A stretch of 64,000 bases of DNA from Thauera sp. UBA6194 (GTDB taxonomy: Bacteria > Pseudomonadota > Gammaproteobacteria > Burkholderiales > Rhodocyclaceae): NCBI GenBank assembly GCA_002422685.1, contig DITC01000037.1, positions 6,636-70,635 on the forward strand, written 5' to 3'. The notes below the pieces were generated by a model that was given only the letters and a program-made list of their open reading frames with translations, made no database searches and was not told the origin of the DNA. Position numbers and translations under genes: made by a program. Positions 17,194 through 25,651 of this stretch are shown piece after piece. Within the stretch, counting starts at the first letter, position 1. Each line of letters starts with the position of its first letter.

Positions 17194-18488
17194 CAAGCCT
17201 CTTGTTCCGTTTCGTCGAAATACAGCAGATCGGCCACCGCCGCGGGCAAGTCCTCGAGCGTGACGCGCTGCTGGGCGCCGCCACCGCGCAGCGGCTTGAG
17301 GCCGACCTCGCCGGCCACGGCCTCGTCCTCGCCGATCACGAGGGCCACCGGCGCACGACTCGCATCGGCCTTCTTCATCTGCGCCTTGAAGCTGCCGCCA
17401 CCGCAGTGCATCAGCACCGCAAAGCCATTTTCGCGCAGCGCCTCGGCCGCGCGCATGGCCAGGCGCTGGGCGGCCTCGCCCACGCCGACCACATAGACAT
17501 CGGGCACCACAAGCTGGGCCTCACCGCCACAGGCCTGCCACAACAGCAGCAGGCGCTCCATGCCGATGGCGAAGCCCGCAGCCGGCTGCGGCTTGGCGCC
17601 GAGCTGCTCGAACAGACCATCGTAGCGCCCGCCGGCACAGATCGTACCCTGCGCGCCAAGCCGGGTGGTGACCCACTCGAACACGGTGCGGTTGTAGTAG
17701 TCCAGGCCCCGCACCAGGCGATGGTTGATGCGGTAGGGGATGCCGGCATCCTTGAGGAAGACCTGCAGCGCGGCGAAGTGCGCCTTCGACGCCTCGCCGA
17801 GGTAATCGGCGAGCTTCGGTGCTGCTTCGACAATCGCCTGCAGCTCGGGGTTCTTGGTGTCGAGGATGCGCAACGGGTTGGTGTACAGGCGGCGCTTGCC
17901 GTCCTCGTCGAGCTTGTCCTGATGCTGTTCGAGGTAGGCGATCAGCGCGGCACGGTGCTGCGCGCGCTCTTCGGGCGCGCCGAGCGAGTTGATCTCGAGC
18001 GCGACGTCCTCGATGCCGAGGTCTTCCCACAGGCGCGCGCACATCAGGATCAGCTCGGCGTCGGAGTCGGCGCCGGCAAAGCCGAGCGCCTCCACGCCGA
18101 TCTGGTGGAACTGACGGTAGCGGCCCTTCTGCGGGCGCTCGTGGCGGAACATCGGGCCGTAGTAGTACAGCCGCTGCGGGCCGCCCGCGGGGATCAGGTT
18201 GTGCTGGATCGCGGCGCGCACGCAGGACGCGGTGCCCTCGGGGCGCAGCGTGAGTTGCTCGCCGTTCAACGCATCCTCGAAGGAGTACATCTCCTTCTCG
18301 ACGATGTCGGTGACCTCGCCGATGGCGCGCTTGAACAGCGGCGTCGGCTCGACGATGGGCATGCGGATCGGGCGATAGCCGTAGCTCTGCAGCCAGCCGC
18401 GCACGATTTCTTCAAAGTATTCCCAGGTTTCGGCGTCGGCCGGCAGGATGTCGTTCATCCCGCGCACGGCCTGCAAGGTCTGGCTCAT
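17193..18488 (-). CDS. hisS: Histidyl-tRNA synthetase
   Basis: This 431-residue class II synthetase starts MSQTLQAVRGMNDILP. It has the HisRS signatures LVRGLDYYNRTVFEW and AGGRYDGL, and a C-terminal anticodon-binding domain. An in-frame ATG 45 bp upstream exists, but the family N-terminus and length favour 18488. It charges tRNA-His and sits between ispG and the yfgM-like gene in the conserved order. Confidence 0.97.
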   Translation of the reverse strand: MSQTLQAVRGMNDILPADAETWEYFEEIVRGWLQSYGYRPIRMPIVEPTPLFKRAIGEVTDIVEKEMYSFEDALNGEQLTLRPEGTASCVRAAIQHNLIPAGGPQRLYYYGPMFRHERPQKGRYRQFHQIGVEALGFAGADSDAELILMCARLWEDLGIEDVALEINSLGAPEERAQHRAALIAYLEQHQDKLDEDGKRRLYTNPLRILDTKNPELQAIVEAAPKLADYLGEASKAHFAALQVFLKDAGIPYRINHRLVRGLDYYNRTVFEWVTTRLGAQGTICAGGRYDGLFEQLGAKPQPAAGFAIGMERLLLLWQACGGEAQLVVPDVYVVGVGEAAQRLAMRAAEALRENGFAVLMHCGGGSFKAQMKKADASRAPVALVIGEDEAVAGEVGLKPLRGGGAQQRVTLEDLPAAVADLLYFDETEQEA

Positions 18489-18545
18489 GTGGTTCTGTTC
18501 TTCTGTGTCGCGCTCGCGCGCGGTTGTGGTCATGCGTCGTGGCGC

Positions 18546-19805
18546 TCAGGCGCCCTTCTTCACGTACTTGGTGGCCACGTAGTTGTCGACGATGGCCTTG
18601 AATTCGGCAGCGATATTGTCGCCGCGCAGGGTGACGACCTTCTCGCCATCCACATACACGGGCGCAGCCGGCGTCTCGCCGGTGCCGGGCAGCGAGATGC
18701 CGATGCTGGCGTGCTTGGATTCGCCCGGCCCGTTGACCACGCAGCCCATCACGGCGAGCGTCATGTTTTCGACGCCGTCGTACTGCTCGCGCCACACTGG
18801 CATCTGAGCGCGCACATACTCCTGGATGCCCGAGGCGAGCTCCTGGAAGAAGGTGCTGGTCGTGCGCCCGCAGCCCGGACAGGCGGTGACCATCGGCGTG
18901 AACGCGCGCAAGCCCATGGTCTGCAGGATCTCCTGCGCCACCACCACCTCCTGCGTGCGGCTGCCGCCCGGCTCGGGGGTGAGCGAGATGCGGATGGTGT
19001 CGCCGATGCCTTCCTGCAGCAGCACCGACAAGGCCGCAGTGGACGCGACGATGCCCTTGCTGCCCATGCCGGCTTCGGTCAGGCCCAGGTGCAGCGCGTA
19101 GTCGCTGCGGCGCGCGAGGTCGCGATACACCGCGATCAGGTCCTGCACGCTCGAGACCTTGGCCGACAGCACGATACGGTCGCGTCCGAGCCCGTATTCC
19201 TCGGCCTTGGCCGCGGATTCGAGCGCGGAGACGACCAGCGCCTCGCGCATCACCGCGCCGGCGTCGCGCGGCTCGGCACGTTTGGCGTTGGCGTCCATGA
19301 TGCGCGCCAGCACCGACTGGTCGAGGCTGCCCCAGTTGACGCCGATGCGCACCGGCTTGTCGTAACGGCAGGCGAGCTCGACGATGGCGGCGAACTGCGG
19401 ATCGCGCTTGCGACCGGCGCCGACGTTGCCCGGGTTGATGCGCAGCTTGGCGAGCGCCTCGGCGCAGGCCGGGAAGTCGGTGAGCAGCTTGTGGCCGTTG
19501 TAGTGGAAATCACCGACCAGCGGCACGTCCATGTTGAGCGCGAGCAGGCGGTCACGGATCTTCGGCACCGCCGCCGCCGCGGCTTCGTTGTTCACGGTGA
19601 TGCGCACGATCTCCGAGCCGGCGCGGGCGAGCTCGGCGACCTGCATCGTGGTGGCGAGCACGTCGGCGGTATCGGTGTTGGTCATCGACTGCACGACGAC
19701 CGGGGCGTCACCCCCGATGAGCACCTTGCCCACGCGCACGGCATGGGTGCGGTGGCGGCCGAGTGCGCCGGCGGCGATCGGGTCGAGGTCCTGTTGCGGA
19801 TTCAT
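18546..19805 (-). CDS. ispG: 4-hydroxy-3-methylbut-2-enyl diphosphate synthase (flavodoxin)
   Basis: IspG (GcpE) reduces methylerythritol cyclodiphosphate in the non-mevalonate isoprenoid pathway, using a 4Fe-4S cluster. The 419-residue protein shows the cluster ligands in TACPGCGRTTSTFF and GCVVNGPGE and an N-terminal TIM-barrel. The start MNPQQDLDP at 19805 is preferred over a longer frame because it follows the rodZ stop closely. Confidence 0.96.
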   Translation of the reverse strand: MNPQQDLDPIAAGALGRHRTHAVRVGKVLIGGDAPVVVQSMTNTDTADVLATTMQVAELARAGSEIVRITVNNEAAAAAVPKIRDRLLALNMDVPLVGDFHYNGHKLLTDFPACAEALAKLRINPGNVGAGRKRDPQFAAIVELACRYDKPVRIGVNWGSLDQSVLARIMDANAKRAEPRDAGAVMREALVVSALESAAKAEEYGLGRDRIVLSAKVSSVQDLIAVYRDLARRSDYALHLGLTEAGMGSKGIVASTAALSVLLQEGIGDTIRISLTPEPGGSRTQEVVVAQEILQTMGLRAFTPMVTACPGCGRTTSTFFQELASGIQEYVRAQMPVWREQYDGVENMTLAVMGCVVNGPGESKHASIGISLPGTGETPAAPVYVDGEKVVTLRGDNIAAEFKAIVDNYVATKYVKKGA

Positions 19806-19815
19806 GAGCACGTCT

Positions 19816-20853
19816 TCAGGGAAGGGTGAGGCGCGCGACCGAGCCACGCGTGTGTGCGGCGAGATCGACCGGCTTGCCGTCGTGTTCGAGTTTCACGCTG
19901 GCGGAGTTGCCCACGGTGAGCTTGAAGGGCGGCGTGCCCTGCACCGTGCGCGAGCTGCCGGCGCGGTTGGTACCGGAGTGGAGGATGTTGCCGCTGCCGT
20001 CGCGCACCTCGACCCATGAGTCGGCCGCAAAGCTGAAGCCGAGCTGGCCTGCAGCGGCGGGCGGCTCCGGTTCGGCAGCGGGCGACTCCGACTCGGCGGT
20101 TGACGCCGCGCGCTCCTCGGCGGCCGGTTCGACCTCGGCAGCGGGCACGTCGGCCGCCGCCGCGGGCACGCCCGCTGCCGGCGTATTCGCCTCGCCCTCG
20201 GCCGTCACGCTGCCGGCCTCGCCAGCGCCCGGCGCTGCCTCGGCTGCGGCTTCCGCGCTCGGCTCGACGGCCGGCGCATCCGCTGCGCCCTGCTCGCCCG
20301 CGGCGTCGTCCTGCGCTGCGAGCACTGCGCTCGACGCCGGCGGCATCACGGACACCGGCTCGACCGGCTGCGAGGGCGCGGGCGCGAACGTCGGCTCGAC
20401 CTCCACGCTCTGCGGCGCCTCGCCGGTGCTGAACCAGTCGAAATACCAGCCCACCCCCAGCGCAGCGATCAGCAGCGCCACCACCACGCCTACCGGAAAG
20501 CTGCCCCCGCGCCGGGCGTCACCGGCGGGGATCTGTCCATCGGCATTGCGGATCGGCGACAGGTCGGGCGCGTCGTCTGCGGCCAGGCGCTGCACGGCCT
20601 CGAGCAGGGGTGCCGCGTCCAGGCCGAGGTAGCGCGCGTAGTTGCGCATGAAGCCGCGCACCAGCGCCATCCCGGGCAGCGCGGCGAAGTCGTCGTTTTC
20701 GAGCGCATCGATCTGGCGCGGGCTGAGCTTGAGCGCGAACGCGACCTCGCTCACGGTCTCGCCCCGCTCTTCACGCGCGCCGCGCAGCACCGTGCCCGGC
20801 GAGGACACCATCGCCACCGGCACGTACTGGTTATCGGTCTGCATGTCGCTCAC
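19816..20853 (-). CDS. rodZ: RodZ cytoskeletal/cell-shape protein
   Basis: The 345-residue protein has a cytoplasmic helix-turn-helix domain (about 18-85), one transmembrane helix (VVVALLIAALGVGWYF, near 125), a long Ala/Glu/Pro-rich periplasmic linker (about 150-265) and a DUF4115 domain at the C-terminus. RodZ links MreB filaments to the wall-synthesis machinery. GTG at 20853 overlaps the pilF stop (GTGA); an ATG at 20844 is an alternative start. The low-complexity linker makes the antisense frames spuriously open. Confidence 0.92.
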   Translation of the reverse strand: MSDMQTDNQYVPVAMVSSPGTVLRGAREERGETVSEVAFALKLSPRQIDALENDDFAALPGMALVRGFMRNYARYLGLDAAPLLEAVQRLAADDAPDLSPIRNADGQIPAGDARRGGSFPVGVVVALLIAALGVGWYFDWFSTGEAPQSVEVEPTFAPAPSQPVEPVSVMPPASSAVLAAQDDAAGEQGAADAPAVEPSAEAAAEAAPGAGEAGSVTAEGEANTPAAGVPAAAADVPAAEVEPAAEERAASTAESESPAAEPEPPAAAGQLGFSFAADSWVEVRDGSGNILHSGTNRAGSSRTVQGTPPFKLTVGNSASVKLEHDGKPVDLAAHTRGSVARLTLP

Positions 20854-21656
20854 TCGAACACCCCCTGGTTCAGCAATTGCGTCTCCTTCGACTCGGCGAA
20901 GCGGCTACGCAGCTGCGACGCGTAGCTCTGCTCGGCATCGCCGTTGCCCAGGCGGCGCTCGGTGCGCAGGCCCAGCCAGGCCGAGGGCGCACTCGGTCCC
21001 TGCTGCTGGTGCAATTGAATGAGATGGTTGCGGGCTTCCTGGTAGCGGCCCGCGCGGTAGGCGATGTCGGCGAGCTGATAGAGGGCGTCGCCATTGGCGG
21101 GGTCGGCCTGCACCGCGCGCATGAACTGCACCTCGGCGGCCGCGTCGTCCTTCAGACGCCGATAGCACAGCCCGGCGTTGGTCAACGGCCGCGTCTGATA
21201 GCGGTAATAGGGATTGCGCGCCGCGATCGCGAGCCGCTCGACGCCCTGCCGCTCCTGGCCCTGCGTGCACAGGAACCAGCCGTAGCTGTTGTTGAAGTCG
21301 GGGTCGCCCGGCGCCTGGCTCAGGGCGCGCTCGAAGTTGTCGCGCGCGGCGCCGTTGTCCTCGATCAGCATGTAGGCCAGCCCCAGCAGATGGTAGGCGG
21401 GCGCATAGTCGGGCCGGCTGGCGAGCGCGATGCGCGCCTCGTCGAGCGCCACGTCATAGCGCCCGATCTCGAAATAGGCCATCCCCAGGTCGACGTGCAC
21501 TCGCGCGCTGCTTTCGGCCGGTGTGCCGGGCGAAAGATCGGACATCGGCCGGCTGACCGTGGTCGAGCTGCCCTCCATGCCGACCTGGTGCGTCGCGCAG
21601 CCACCGAGCAGCAGCGCTGCGGCGGCAAGCGACGCCAGAAGCGGTCTTGATTTCAT
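20850..21656 (-). CDS. pilF: PilF/PilW type IV pilus biogenesis lipoprotein
   Basis: This 268-residue lipoprotein has the signal peptide MKSRPLLASLAAAALLLGGC, with the lipidated Cys at 20, and about six TPR repeats (for example RPDYAPAYHLLGLAYM). PilF/PilW is the pilotin that places the PilQ secretin in the outer membrane. ATGA overlap with rlmN upstream and GTGA with rodZ downstream show tight coupling. Some genomes annotate such TPR lipoproteins here without type IV pili. Confidence 0.9.
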   Translation of the reverse strand: MKSRPLLASLAAAALLLGGCATHQVGMEGSSTTVSRPMSDLSPGTPAESSARVHVDLGMAYFEIGRYDVALDEARIALASRPDYAPAYHLLGLAYMLIEDNGAARDNFERALSQAPGDPDFNNSYGWFLCTQGQERQGVERLAIAARNPYYRYQTRPLTNAGLCYRRLKDDAAAEVQFMRAVQADPANGDALYQLADIAYRAGRYQEARNHLIQLHQQQGPSAPSAWLGLRTERRLGNGDAEQSYASQLRSRFAESKETQLLNQGVFE

Positions 21657-22789
21657 TTGCGTTCCTCCGTGACCGGCTGCAAGCGAACGGTGCGCCGGGT
21701 CTTGTCCTGAACCTGACCGGCGAGCTGGCCGCAGGCGGCATCGACATCGTCGCCGCGCGTCTTGCGCGTGGTGGTCACGATGCCGGCATCGATCAGGATA
21801 CCGGCAAAGCGGCGGATGCGCTCCGCCGGCGAGCGCTGGAAGCCGGAGTTCGGGAAGGGGTTGAACGGGATCAGGTTGAACTTGCACGGCGTGTCGCGCA
21901 CCAGCGCCACGAGCTCGCGCGCATGGGCGTCGCTGTCGTTTACGCCGTCGAGCATGACGTACTCGAAGGTGACGAAGTCGCGCGGCGCACGCTCGAGGTA
22001 ACGCTGGCAGGCGGCCATCAGCTCGCGCAAGGGGTACTTCTGGTTGATCGGCACCAGGCGGTCGCGCAGGGCGTCGTTGGAGGCATGCAGCGACACCGCG
22101 AGCGCCACCGGGCACTCGTCGCGCAGGCGGTCCATCGCCGGCACGATGCCCGAGGTCGACACCGTGACGCGGCGGCGCGACAGGCCGTAGGCGTGGTCGT
22201 CGAGCATCAGGCGCAGCGCGGTGACGACGTTGTCGAAGTTCGCCAGCGGCTCGCCCATGCCCATCATCACCACGTTGCTGATGATGCGGCCGTTGTCCTT
22301 CTCGCCGGCTTCGAGGTCGGCGGCGGAATCGCGCGCCGCGCCCAGGAGCTTGTTGGCCAGCCAGAGCTGGCCGATGATCTCGGCCGCGCTCAGGTTGCGG
22401 TTGAAGCCCTGTTTGCCGGTGGAGCAGAACGCGCAGTCGAGCGCGCAACCCGCCTGCGAGGACACGCACAGCGTGCCGCGGCCGGTTTCAGGGATGAACA
22501 CGGTCTCGACCGCGTTGGCGTTGCCCACGTCGAGCAGCCACTTGCGCGTGCCGTCGGCCGAGATCGAGTCGCGCACCGGCACCGGCGGGCGGATCACGGC
22601 GAGGTCCTTCAACTTCGCGCGCAGGGACTTGGCGACGTCGGTCATCGCGTCGAAGTCGTCGCAGCCCTCGTGATGCATCCAGCGCATCACCTGGCGGGCG
22701 CGGAACGGCTTCTCGCCCAGCCCGGCGAACCAGGCGACGAGACCGTCGACGTCGAAGTCGAGCAGATTGACCGGATTGCTTGTGCTCAT
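21653..22789 (-). CDS. rlmN: RlmN 23S rRNA/tRNA adenine C2-methyltransferase
   Basis: RlmN is a radical-SAM enzyme that methylates A2503 of 23S rRNA and A37 of some tRNAs. The 378-residue protein carries the cluster motif GCALDCAFCSTGKQGFNRN and the GMGEPLANFDNV motif. A start at 22807 (MSDVSG) would add six residues; both have weak ribosome-binding sites. A perfect hairpin lies 11 bases upstream of the 22807 ATG. Confidence 0.95.
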   Translation of the reverse strand: MSTSNPVNLLDFDVDGLVAWFAGLGEKPFRARQVMRWMHHEGCDDFDAMTDVAKSLRAKLKDLAVIRPPVPVRDSISADGTRKWLLDVGNANAVETVFIPETGRGTLCVSSQAGCALDCAFCSTGKQGFNRNLSAAEIIGQLWLANKLLGAARDSAADLEAGEKDNGRIISNVVMMGMGEPLANFDNVVTALRLMLDDHAYGLSRRRVTVSTSGIVPAMDRLRDECPVALAVSLHASNDALRDRLVPINQKYPLRELMAACQRYLERAPRDFVTFEYVMLDGVNDSDAHARELVALVRDTPCKFNLIPFNPFPNSGFQRSPAERIRRFAGILIDAGIVTTTRKTRGDDVDAACGQLAGQVQDKTRRTVRLQPVTEERK

Positions 22790-22817
22790 GCCTGAAACAT
22801 CACTCATCCAAAGCGGA

Positions 22818-22838
22818 GATCCGTGCGAAAAACGGATC
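22818..22838. promoter_or_regulatory. Hairpin in the rlmN leader
   Basis: GATCCGT at 22818-22824 pairs with ACGGATC at 22832-22838 across a 7-base loop. It sits immediately upstream of the possible rlmN start at 22807. With a T-rich loop on the minus strand it could be a small leader structure. No function is shown. Confidence 0.3.
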
Positions 22839-22923
22839 GACCGTAATGCAAACGGCCCGACCACGCCGCGCGCGGTGCGCGAGCACCGCGAAGCGTGCGC
22901 GACGGGCCGCTGGAACGGACCGC

Positions 22924-23349
22924 TCAGCGCGAGTAAACGTTCATGCCCGGGAAGAAGAAGGCGATTTCCACGGCAGCGGTCTCGGGGGCGTCGGAGCCGT
23001 GCACGGCGTTGGCGTCGATCGACTCGGCGAAGTCGGCGCGGATGGTGCCCTTGTCGGCCTTCTTCGGGTCGGTGGCGCCCATCAACTCGCGGTTCTTGGC
23101 GATGGCGTTCTCGCCTTCCAGGCACTGGATCATCACCGGGCCGGAGGTCATGAACGAGACCAGGTCCTTGAAGAAGGGGCGCTCCTTGTGCACGGCGTAG
23201 AATTCGCCGGCTTCGCGCTCGGACAGGTGCGCCATCTTGGCGGCGATGACCTTGAGGCCGGCGCCTTCGAAGCGGGCGTAGATCTGGCCGATCACGTTCT
23301 TGGCGACGGCGTCGGGCTTGATGATGGACAGGGTGCGTTCGATTGCCAT
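22924..23349 (-). CDS. ndk: Nucleoside diphosphate kinase
   Basis: Ndk transfers phosphate from ATP to NDPs through a phospho-histidine. The 141-residue protein has normal length and the active-site signature NAVHGSDAPETA (His about 117). It leads the rlmN-pilF-rodZ-ispG-hisS-bamB group, separated from rlmN by about 115 bp that contain a GC-rich stem (CGGCCCG at 22853, CGGGCCG at 22903) which may lower read-through. Confidence 0.97.
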   Translation of the reverse strand: MAIERTLSIIKPDAVAKNVIGQIYARFEGAGLKVIAAKMAHLSEREAGEFYAVHKERPFFKDLVSFMTSGPVMIQCLEGENAIAKNRELMGATDPKKADKGTIRADFAESIDANAVHGSDAPETAAVEIAFFFPGMNVYSR

Positions 23350-23479
23350 GGAAAAACTCCGGGACTGCGCTTGTGCAAAGCGTGAGGTTTAGAAAAAAGC
23401 GCGAAATTTTAACAGGTTTCGCGTGACACCGACGCGCGTGACGCGCTGCCTCGTTCGAGACAGCGGCCGTGCCCGCGGC

Positions 23480-23521
23480 AAAAAACAATCCCCGCCCGGC
23501 GTTACCGCCTTGCGGGGATTG
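23480..23521 (-). terminator. Rho-independent terminator after dctM
   Basis: CAATCCCCGC (23486-23495) and GCGGGGATTG (23512-23521) form a 10-bp perfect stem followed on the minus strand by a T-run. It ends the dctPQM operon 48 bp past the dctM stop. The rest of the 219-bp gap to ndk shows only the ndk ribosome-binding region. Confidence 0.9.
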
Positions 23522-23568
23522 CAGCGAAACGCAGGGCCGGCCGCAGCGCGCGGCCGCAGCGCGCGCAC

Positions 23569-24855
23569 TTACATCATGCCTAGCGCCTTGGGCAGGAAGG
23601 TGGAGATGCTCGGGATGTAGGTGATCATCATCAGGAACACCAGCATCGTGTACAGCCAGGGCATCACCGCCTTGCTCATCTCGGTCAGGCCCGCCTTGGT
23701 CACCCCGGAGGCGACGAAGAGGTTCAGGCCCACCGGCGGCGTGATCATGCCGATCTCCATGTTCACCACGATCATCACGCCGAAGTGGATCGGGTCGATG
23801 CCCAGCGCCACCGCCACCGGGAACAGGATCGGCGCCAGGATCAGGATGATCGACGACGGCTCCATCAGCGCACCGGCCACCAGCAGCAGCAGGTTCACCA
23901 CGATCAGGAAGCCGATCGGGCCCATGCCGCTGGCCACGATCGCGTCGGCCATGCGCTGCGGGATCTGCTCGCTGGTCAGGATGAAGGAGAACAGCACCGC
24001 GCTGGCGATGATGAACAGCAGCATCGCGCTCATGTTGGCCGAATCGAGCAGCACGCGCGGGATCTGCTTGAAAGTCAGGTCCTTGTACACGAACACCGCG
24101 ATGAAGAAGGCGTACACCGCGCTCATCGCCGCGGCCTCGGTCGGGGTGAACATGCCCGAGTAGATGCCACCCATCACCACGACGATCAGCATCAGGCCCC
24201 AGAAGGCCTTGCGGAAGTGCTTGATGCGCTCGCCCCAACTCACCGACGGCATCACCGGGTAGTTGTTCTTGCGCGCCACGTACCAGGTGCACGCACCCAG
24301 CATGAAGGCCAGCAGCAGCCCCGGGATCACGCCCGCCATGAACAGCGCGCCGACCGAGGAGTTGGTGGTGACCGAGTACATCACCATGACGATCGAGGGC
24401 GGGATCAGGATGCCCAGGCCGCCGGCCGAGGCCACCACGCCGGCGCCGAAGCGCACCGGATAGCCCTGCTTGATCATCGCCGGGATCAGGATCGAGCCGA
24501 TCGCCACCACGGTGGCCGGGCTGGAACCCGACACCGCCGCGAACAGCGCGCACGCCAGCACCGCGCTCATGCCCAGGCCGCCGCGCAGGTGGCCCACCAT
24601 CGAGGTGGCGAAGTTGATCATGCGTCGCGCCACCCCGCCGTGGGTGAGGAAGTTGCCGGCGAGGATGAAGAACGGGATCGCCATGATCTCGAACTTCTCG
24701 ATGCCGGTGAACATCTTGAGCGCCACCGACTCGAGCGGCACGTCGGTGAAGATGAACATGAAGCTCAGCACCGTGAGGCCGAGCGCCACGCCTACCGGCA
24801 TGCCGATCGCCATCAGGACGACGAGCAGACCGAAGATTGCAATCGTGTTGGTCAT
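23569..24855 (-). CDS. dctM: TRAP transporter large permease
   Basis: This 428-residue DctM protein has about twelve hydrophobic helices, including the conserved GGLGILIPPSIVMV segment, and an N-terminus (MTNTIAIFGLLVVLMAIGMP) typical of the family. It forms the ion-coupled channel of the C4-dicarboxylate TRAP system. It is 12 bp from dctQ and is the last gene before the terminator. The substrate class is inferred from dctP and the linked dctSR. Confidence 0.95.
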   Translation of the reverse strand: MTNTIAIFGLLVVLMAIGMPVGVALGLTVLSFMFIFTDVPLESVALKMFTGIEKFEIMAIPFFILAGNFLTHGGVARRMINFATSMVGHLRGGLGMSAVLACALFAAVSGSSPATVVAIGSILIPAMIKQGYPVRFGAGVVASAGGLGILIPPSIVMVMYSVTTNSSVGALFMAGVIPGLLLAFMLGACTWYVARKNNYPVMPSVSWGERIKHFRKAFWGLMLIVVVMGGIYSGMFTPTEAAAMSAVYAFFIAVFVYKDLTFKQIPRVLLDSANMSAMLLFIIASAVLFSFILTSEQIPQRMADAIVASGMGPIGFLIVVNLLLLVAGALMEPSSIILILAPILFPVAVALGIDPIHFGVMIVVNMEIGMITPPVGLNLFVASGVTKAGLTEMSKAVMPWLYTMLVFLMMITYIPSISTFLPKALGMM

Positions 24856-24867
24856 GATGTCGTCTCC

Positions 24868-25575
24868 TTACTTGCCTTGACCCGGGCCCTGGCCCGGACG
24901 CCTGGCGTCGGCCTCGCGGCGCGCGTGTTCGATGTCCTCGGCGATCGAGAAAGCCTCGCCCTCGAGCAGCACGTTCTCGTCGTCTTCCTCGTCCAGGCCT
25001 TCGACGTGGCCGTGGTCGTGGGTGGGCAACTCGCCGGTGCGGGCGAAGCTCGCCATCACCTGCAGGAAGCGGTAGCACATCAGGAAGGAGCCGAGCGGCA
25101 CGGCGGCATAGACGATCCAGGTCGGCCACTCGAGGTCGGGCGTAGTTGGCCCCTCGAAGTAGTCGCCCGTGTCGGCGCCGAAGAGCGTGAGCGTCTCGTA
25201 GGCCATGCCGTTCTCCCACACGAAGAGCGCGCCGAAGAGGCCGATGAGGCCGGTGAAGATCACGCCGCACACCAGACCGGTCTGGATCAGCGCTGCGCGC
25301 GAGGCACCGGTGAGCTTGTTGACCAGGATGTCGACGCCGACGTGGATGCCGGTGCGCACGCCATAGGCGGCGCCGAACTTCGCCATCCACACGAAGAGGA
25401 TGATGCAGAACTCCTGCGCCCAGCCCATGTTGAGCTCGAGCAGCCAGTCCTGCAGCCCGGGGATCTCGTACCCGGACATGTAGCGATGCACCACCGAGAC
25501 GAAGATCACGATCGTCGCCACGGCCATCAGGGCGGCGATGATGAATTCCTCGAGGCGGTCGAGAAGCTTGTTCAT
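24868..25575 (-). CDS. dctQ: TRAP transporter small permease with acidic C-terminal tail
   Basis: The 235-residue DctQ protein has four transmembrane helices (about 12-32, 55-75, 95-115, 140-165). It ends in an extra hydrophilic tail of about 55 residues, rich in His, Asp and Glu (HDHGHVEGLDEEDDENVLLE) and then in Gly/Gln. Family members are usually 160-220 residues long. It pairs with DctM and docks the binding protein. A terminator-like hairpin lies between it and dctP. Confidence 0.92.
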   Translation of the reverse strand: MNKLLDRLEEFIIAALMAVATIVIFVSVVHRYMSGYEIPGLQDWLLELNMGWAQEFCIILFVWMAKFGAAYGVRTGIHVGVDILVNKLTGASRAALIQTGLVCGVIFTGLIGLFGALFVWENGMAYETLTLFGADTGDYFEGPTTPDLEWPTWIVYAAVPLGSFLMCYRFLQVMASFARTGELPTHDHGHVEGLDEEDDENVLLEGEAFSIAEDIEHARREADARRPGQGPGQGK

Positions 25576-25590
25576 GATTGTTTTCCCCCG

Positions 25591-25627
25591 AAAAAACGCC
25601 CGTCGGCGCGGCGTGGCCTGACGGGCG
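25591..25627 (-). terminator. Attenuator-like hairpin between dctP and dctQ
   Basis: CGCCCGTC (25597-25604) pairs with GACGGGCG (25620-25627), and on the minus strand the stem is followed by six T. It would let a fraction of transcripts end after dctP. Such sites are known to favour excess periplasmic binding protein over permease. Confidence 0.75.
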
Positions 25628-25651
25628 CTGCTGGGTGTCGAAACCGCCGGA

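Noticed and set aside
17202..19829. An 875-codon plus-strand frame opposite hisS and ispG
   Set aside because: It is low-complexity, His/Ala/Gly-rich and antisense to conserved genes.
22808..25390. A 1,245-codon minus-strand frame that would fuse RlmN to an upstream region
   Set aside because: The upstream part is an alternative frame of ndk, dctM and dctQ; only the last 378 codons are rlmN.
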